From Sphingomonadales bacterium (GTDB taxonomy: Bacteria > Pseudomonadota > Alphaproteobacteria > Sphingomonadales > Sphingomonadaceae), in NCBI GenBank assembly GCA_018971065.1, contig JAGWVC010000138.1, forward strand, positions 1 to 8,234: a stretch of DNA of 8,234 bases. The letters run 5' to 3'. Shown here piece after piece: positions 5,709 through 8,234 of the stretch (position 1 is its first letter; each line of letters opens with the position of its first letter). The translations under genes were made by a program, and so were the position numbers. The notes below the pieces were generated by a model. That model was not told where the DNA came from and made no database searches. It saw nothing but the letters and a program-made list of their open reading frames with translations.

Positions 5709-7178
5709 ATGCGTCTGGCCCGGCCCCTTGCCCGCACCCTGATCGCCACGCTTCTGGCCGGCGCGGTGGCGTCGTGCCATCGCGGTGACGACGGCGGCGT
5801 CCGCGTTGCCGTGATCGGCGATCCCGCCTCGCCGTTCGAGACCGGCGCCCGGCTGTCCCCGGCCGCGCAACTGGTCCGCGGCGCCACCGTGGAAGGGCTG
5901 GTCGCGTTCGACGAGGAAGGCCGCGTCGTACCCGCGCTGGCCGATCGCTGGATCGTCGCCGACGACGGCCTGTCCTATATCTTCCGCCTGCGCGACGGCG
6001 CGTTCGGCACCGGCTCCGCCCCCGCCACCCAGGCACGCGCCGCGCTGCTGCAGGCGATAGCCGGGCTGGACGGCACGCCGCTGGCGCTGGACCTTGCCGC
6101 TATCGACGAAGTGCGGGCGATGGCCGGCCGCGTCGTCGAGATCCGCCTGTCCCGGCCCGAGCCTGACCTGCTGCTGCTGCTGGCCCAGCCCGAGCTGGGC
6201 CTGCGCCGGCCCCGCGCGGAATCCCCCATGACCCTGCGCCGCAGTGGCAGCCTGGCGATCCTTGCCGCGCTGCCTCCGGAAAAACGCGGACTTCCGGCGC
6301 TGGAGGACTGGGCGCAACGCAACCGGCCGGTGCGGCTTTCGGCGATGAATGCCGCCGACGCGCTGAGCGCCTTCGCGGCGCGGCGGGTCGATTACGTGCT
6401 GGGCGGCGATTTTGCCGATCTCCCCCGCATCGGCCTGCTGTCGCTGGGCCGTTCGCGTCCGCGGTTCGATACGGTGGCCGGCCTGTTCGGGCTTCAGGTT
6501 ACCGCCGCGCAGGGCGTGCTGTCCACCCCCGCCACCCGCGAGGCCGTGGCCAAGGCGATCGATCGCGACGCGATCGGCCCCGCGCTGGGCATCGCCGGCT
6601 GGATCGCCACGACCCGGATCGTCGCCCCCGGGCTGGACGGCGACAGCGGCCAGGTGGACGAGCGCTGGCAGGGCATGACCATCGCCGCGCGCCAGGCGCA
6701 GGCGGCCGCAACCATCGCCGCATGGGCAAAGGGCCGCCACGAGCCGGCGCGGGTCAGAATCGCGCTGCCGCAGGGGCTGGGCGCCGATGCGCTGTTCGCG
6801 CGGTTGCAGGCCGATCTGGCCGCCATCGGCATCGCCGCCGACCGGGTCGGCCCTTCCGCCCCGGCCGACCTGCGCCTGCTCGACCTCGTCGCCCGCCGGG
6901 CGCGGGCGGGCTGGTTCCTCAACCAGTTGTCATGCACCGCCGGGCGCGGCGCCTGCAGCGAGCTGGCCGATGCCGCCGCCCAGCGCGCCGCCACCGCCGA
7001 GCCATCGGTTGCCGCCGACACCTGGGCGCAGGCCGAGGCCACGCTGACCCAGGCAAACACCTTCATTCCGCTGGGCCAGCCGATCCGCTGGTCGCTGGCG
7101 GCCAGCGAAGGGCCGGGATTTTCCGCCAATCGCTGGGCCGTTCACCCCCTGCTGCGCCTGGCGACGACGCCAAACTAG
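5709..7178 (+). CDS. Lipoprotein solute-binding protein, SBP_bac_5 (peptide/opine) type, orphan
   Basis: This 489-residue protein starts with a short basic n-region, a hydrophobic stretch (LIATLLAGAVAS) and C23 in VASC, a lipobox for signal peptidase II, so it is expected to be a periplasm-facing lipoprotein. The part after it, with ATVEGLVAFDEEGRVVPALA, DRWIVADDGLSYIFRLRDGAF and later TREAVAKAIDRDAI, is the family pattern of peptide, nickel and oligosaccharide binding proteins of ABC importers (OppA/DppA class). The remainder is divergent and rich in Ala and Arg, so the ligand cannot be predicted. No permease or ATPase gene is nearby, and it sits alone between PilZ and ctrA. The first ATG at 5709 gives a complete signal peptide. 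A terminator-like hairpin follows. Confidence 0.82.
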   Translation: MRLARPLARTLIATLLAGAVASCHRGDDGGVRVAVIGDPASPFETGARLSPAAQLVRGATVEGLVAFDEEGRVVPALADRWIVADDGLSYIFRLRDGAFGTGSAPATQARAALLQAIAGLDGTPLALDLAAIDEVRAMAGRVVEIRLSRPEPDLLLLLAQPELGLRRPRAESPMTLRRSGSLAILAALPPEKRGLPALEDWAQRNRPVRLSAMNAADALSAFAARRVDYVLGGDFADLPRIGLLSLGRSRPRFDTVAGLFGLQVTAAQGVLSTPATREAVAKAIDRDAIGPALGIAGWIATTRIVAPGLDGDSGQVDERWQGMTIAARQAQAAATIAAWAKGRHEPARVRIALPQGLGADALFARLQADLAAIGIAADRVGPSAPADLRLLDLVARRARAGWFLNQLSCTAGRGACSELADAAAQRAATAEPSVAADTWAQAEATLTQANTFIPLGQPIRWSLAASEGPGFSANRWAVHPLLRLATTPN

Positions 7179-7187
7179 GTATTTTTT
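7159..7187 (+). terminator. Probable intrinsic terminator at the end of the binding-protein gene
   Basis: TGGCG (7159-7163), loop ACGA and CGCCA (7168-7172) form a 5-bp stem spanning the last codons. It is followed after nine bases by six consecutive T (7182-7187), the longest T-run nearby. An additional CC/GG pairing across a bulge may extend the stem. This would separate the gene from ctrA. Confidence 0.45.
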
Positions 7188-7224
7188 CGCAGAACGCGCG
7201 TTTCAGCGGCTCGATCGGCCACAC

Positions 7225-7265
7225 TTTACGCAAAATTAACCTTTAATGTTCATAGGTCCTATGGT
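7225..7265 (+). promoter_or_regulatory. ctrA promoter region with a CtrA-type autoregulatory box
   Basis: TTTA (7225-7228), seven bases, then TTAAC (7236-7240) is the CtrA consensus TTAA-N7-TTAAC with one mismatch, placed where a -35 element would be. A -10-like TATGGT (7260-7265) follows 18-19 bases later, which would start transcription near 7272 and give a leader of about 60 bases. Autoregulation of ctrA through such boxes is established in Caulobacter. Two further TTAA half-sites occur at 7243-7246 and 7265-7268. No GANTC (CcrM) site occurs in 7179-7332. Confidence 0.55.
7251..7263. repeat. Perfect palindrome in the ctrA leader
   Basis: CATAGG and CCTATG flank a single T (7251-7263). The hexamer TTAATG lies on both sides as a direct repeat (7243-7248 and 7265-7270). 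The layout resembles an operator for a dimeric regulator and overlaps the inferred -10 region. Confidence 0.6.
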
Positions 7266-7332
7266 TAATGGCGTGCAGTATCCCTTTTCGCGGGATATGC
7301 GCTCGCATTTACGGGGCCAGAAGGGGAAACCC

Positions 7333-8028
7333 ATGCGCGTATTGTTGATCGAAGACGAACCCACCACGGCGCGAGCCATCGAGCTCATGCTGACTACCGA
7401 GGGGTTCAACGTCTATTCGACCGATCTGGGCGAAGAGGGTTTGGACCTCGGCAAGCTCTATGATTACGATATCATCCTGCTGGATCTCAACCTGCCGGAC
7501 ATGCACGGCTACGACGTGCTGAAGAAGCTGCGCGTCGCCAAGGTGCAGACTCCGGTGCTGATCCTGTCGGGCATTTCGGAAATGGATTCGAAGGTGCGCA
7601 GCTTCGGCTTCGGCGCCGACGACTACGTCACCAAGCCGTTCCACCGCGAGGAACTCGTCGCCCGCATCCACGCCGTGGTGCGCCGTTCGAAGGGCCACTC
7701 GCAATCGGTCATCCGCACCGGCAAGCTGGCGGTGAACCTCGATGCCAAGACCGTCGAGGTCGATGGCGCGCGGGTGCATCTCACCGGCAAGGAATACGCG
7801 ATGCTGGAGCTGCTCTCGCTCCGCAAGGGCACCACGCTCACCAAGGAAATGTTCCTCAACCACCTCTATGGCGGCATGGACGAGCCCGAGCTGAAGATCA
7901 TCGACGTGTTCATCTGCAAGCTGCGCAAGAAACTGGCGCACGCCTGCGACGGCGAAAACTACATCGAAACCGTCTGGGGCCGCGGCTATGTGCTGCGCGA
8001 TCCGGGCGAAGAAATGGAAGCGGCCTGA
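7333..8028 (+). CDS. ctrA: CtrA, cell-cycle master response regulator
   Basis: This 231-residue OmpR-type response regulator has the same length as Caulobacter CtrA and very high similarity to it. The receiver domain (1 to about 115) has E7-D8, the phosphoacceptor D51 in LLDLNLPDM and K101 in TKPFH. The linker [15 protein letters not shown] is CtrA-specific. The winged-helix DNA-binding domain (about 130-225) contains [27 protein letters not shown] and [13 protein letters not shown], which in Caulobacter recognises TTAA-N7-TTAA. The protein ends in Glu-Ala-Ala; a terminal Ala-Ala is the ClpXP-dependent degradation signal of Caulobacter CtrA, so regulated proteolysis is likely. Phosphorylation would come through CckA-ChpT, under control of DivK. 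The ATG at 7333 follows AAGGGG at good spacing; an open frame back to 7246 is not conserved and is rejected. Confidence 0.97.
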   Translation: MRVLLIEDEPTTARAIELMLTTEGFNVYSTDLGEEGLDLGKLYDYDIILLDLNLPDMHGYDVLKKLRVAKVQTPVLILSGISEMDSKVRSFGFGADDYVTKPFHREELVARIHAVVRRSKGHSQSVIRTGKLAVNLDAKTVEVDGARVHLTGKEYAMLELLSLRKGTTLTKEMFLNHLYGGMDEPELKIIDVFICKLRKKLAHACDGENYIETVWGRGYVLRDPGEEMEAA

Positions 8029-8084
8029 GGTATTTGCCCCAGGCCGGGCTACGAATAGGCGCCTTCTGCGCTTCCGGTGCTCAC

Positions 8085-8234
8085 GTACTTTAGGTGGTGT
8101 GGACTCTTAGGATTCCCATTTGCGGGAAAGTCTGATTCAAGGCTGTCTTTTGGAGGCGGCCTTGGGTGTTATGGATCGATTGGTGCTGAGCGACGCAGCT
8201 TGGGCGCGGATGGCTCCGCTGATCATTGGTCGGC
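8085..8234 (+). mobile_element. Left end of an IS5-family insertion sequence
   Basis: The transposase start at 8171 marks this as the left end of an IS5-family element inserted 50-75 bases after the ctrA stop. The exact boundary cannot be seen because the right end is outside the window; it probably lies between 8085 and 8105, near TTTAGG or GGTGTGGACTC. The subterminal part holds an inverted repeat TTCCC-ATTTGC-GGGAA and three GANTC sites (8102, 8111, 8134). Confidence 0.65.
8171..8234 (+). CDS. IS5-family transposase, N-terminal 21 codons (runs off window)
   Basis: ATG at 8171 opens a frame reading MDRLVLSDAAWARMAPLIIG, ending at the window edge with one further codon. This is the typical N-terminus of IS5-family transposases in sphingomonads, where LSDAAWxRMxPLI is recurrent. 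The catalytic DDE domain lies beyond the window, so intactness is unknown. GGAGG at 8152-8156 is rather far from the ATG (14 bases). Confidence 0.8.
   Translation, partial: MDRLVLSDAAWARMAPLIIGR

Noticed and set aside
5532..6740. Antisense open frame (402 codons) opposite PilZ and the binding protein
   Set aside because: Low-complexity Gly/Arg/Gln composition, no motif, and it runs across two well-supported genes; a GC shadow.
7246..7332. Upstream in-frame extension of ctrA
   Set aside because: It covers the palindrome and promoter region and is not part of the 231-residue CtrA family length; a good ribosome site precedes 7333.
1..8234. CRISPR array, tRNA/rRNA genes, toxin-antitoxin or phage-defence genes
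   Set aside because: No regularly spaced repeats, no cloverleaf-like sequence and no defence-type domains were seen in any frame; the only mobile DNA is the IS end at the right edge.

Overview
The window is GC-rich, densely packed DNA from an alphaproteobacterium, most probably a member of the Sphingomonadales (Novosphingobium/Sphingomonas-like). The assignment rests on a full-length CtrA and a DivK cell-cycle regulator, an alphaproteobacterial DksA with only one zinc-finger cysteine, DUF3572 and DUF482 (FemAB-like) proteins, and the start of an IS5-family element of a type common in sphingomonads. It is inferred from protein resemblance only.

Layout: (1) Positions 1-139, minus strand: 5' part of a small SHOCT-like protein that runs off the window. 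(2) 293-670, minus: divK. (3) 664-3951, plus: five genes in which every junction overlaps (DUF3572, HAD hydrolase, RidA, glycerophosphodiester phosphodiesterase, DUF482/GNAT-fold protein), starting head-to-head with divK. (4) 3989-4345, minus: a Sel1-repeat protein convergent with the operon. (5) 4346-4657: non-coding, with a CtrA-like box, an inverted-repeat cluster and a probable dksA promoter. (6) 4658-5116, plus: dksA. (7) 5261-5665, plus: PilZ-domain protein. (8) 5709-7178, plus: lipoprotein of the peptide/solute-binding (SBP_bac_5) class, with no transporter partners in view and a terminator-like hairpin at its end. (9) 7179-7332: ctrA control region with a CtrA-type box and a palindrome. 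(10) 7333-8028, plus: ctrA. (11) About 8085-8234: left end of an IS5-family element with the first 21 codons of its transposase.

How it works together: four signalling or regulatory genes lie within 8 kb. DivK feeds the phosphorelay that controls CtrA in Caulobacter, CtrA is the cell-cycle master regulator, PilZ domains commonly read c-di-GMP, and DksA tunes RNA polymerase under starvation. CtrA-type boxes lie before ctrA and between sel1 and dksA, so part of the region is probably in the CtrA regulon. The five-gene operon looks like housekeeping and envelope or metabolite-repair functions.

I found no CRISPR array, no rRNA or tRNA gene, no prophage, and no clearly new multi-gene system. The points most worth following up are the ctrA leader, the CtrA-like box at 4413-4428, the GANTC cluster in the IS end, the orphan binding protein beside ctrA, and the fully overlapping operon.
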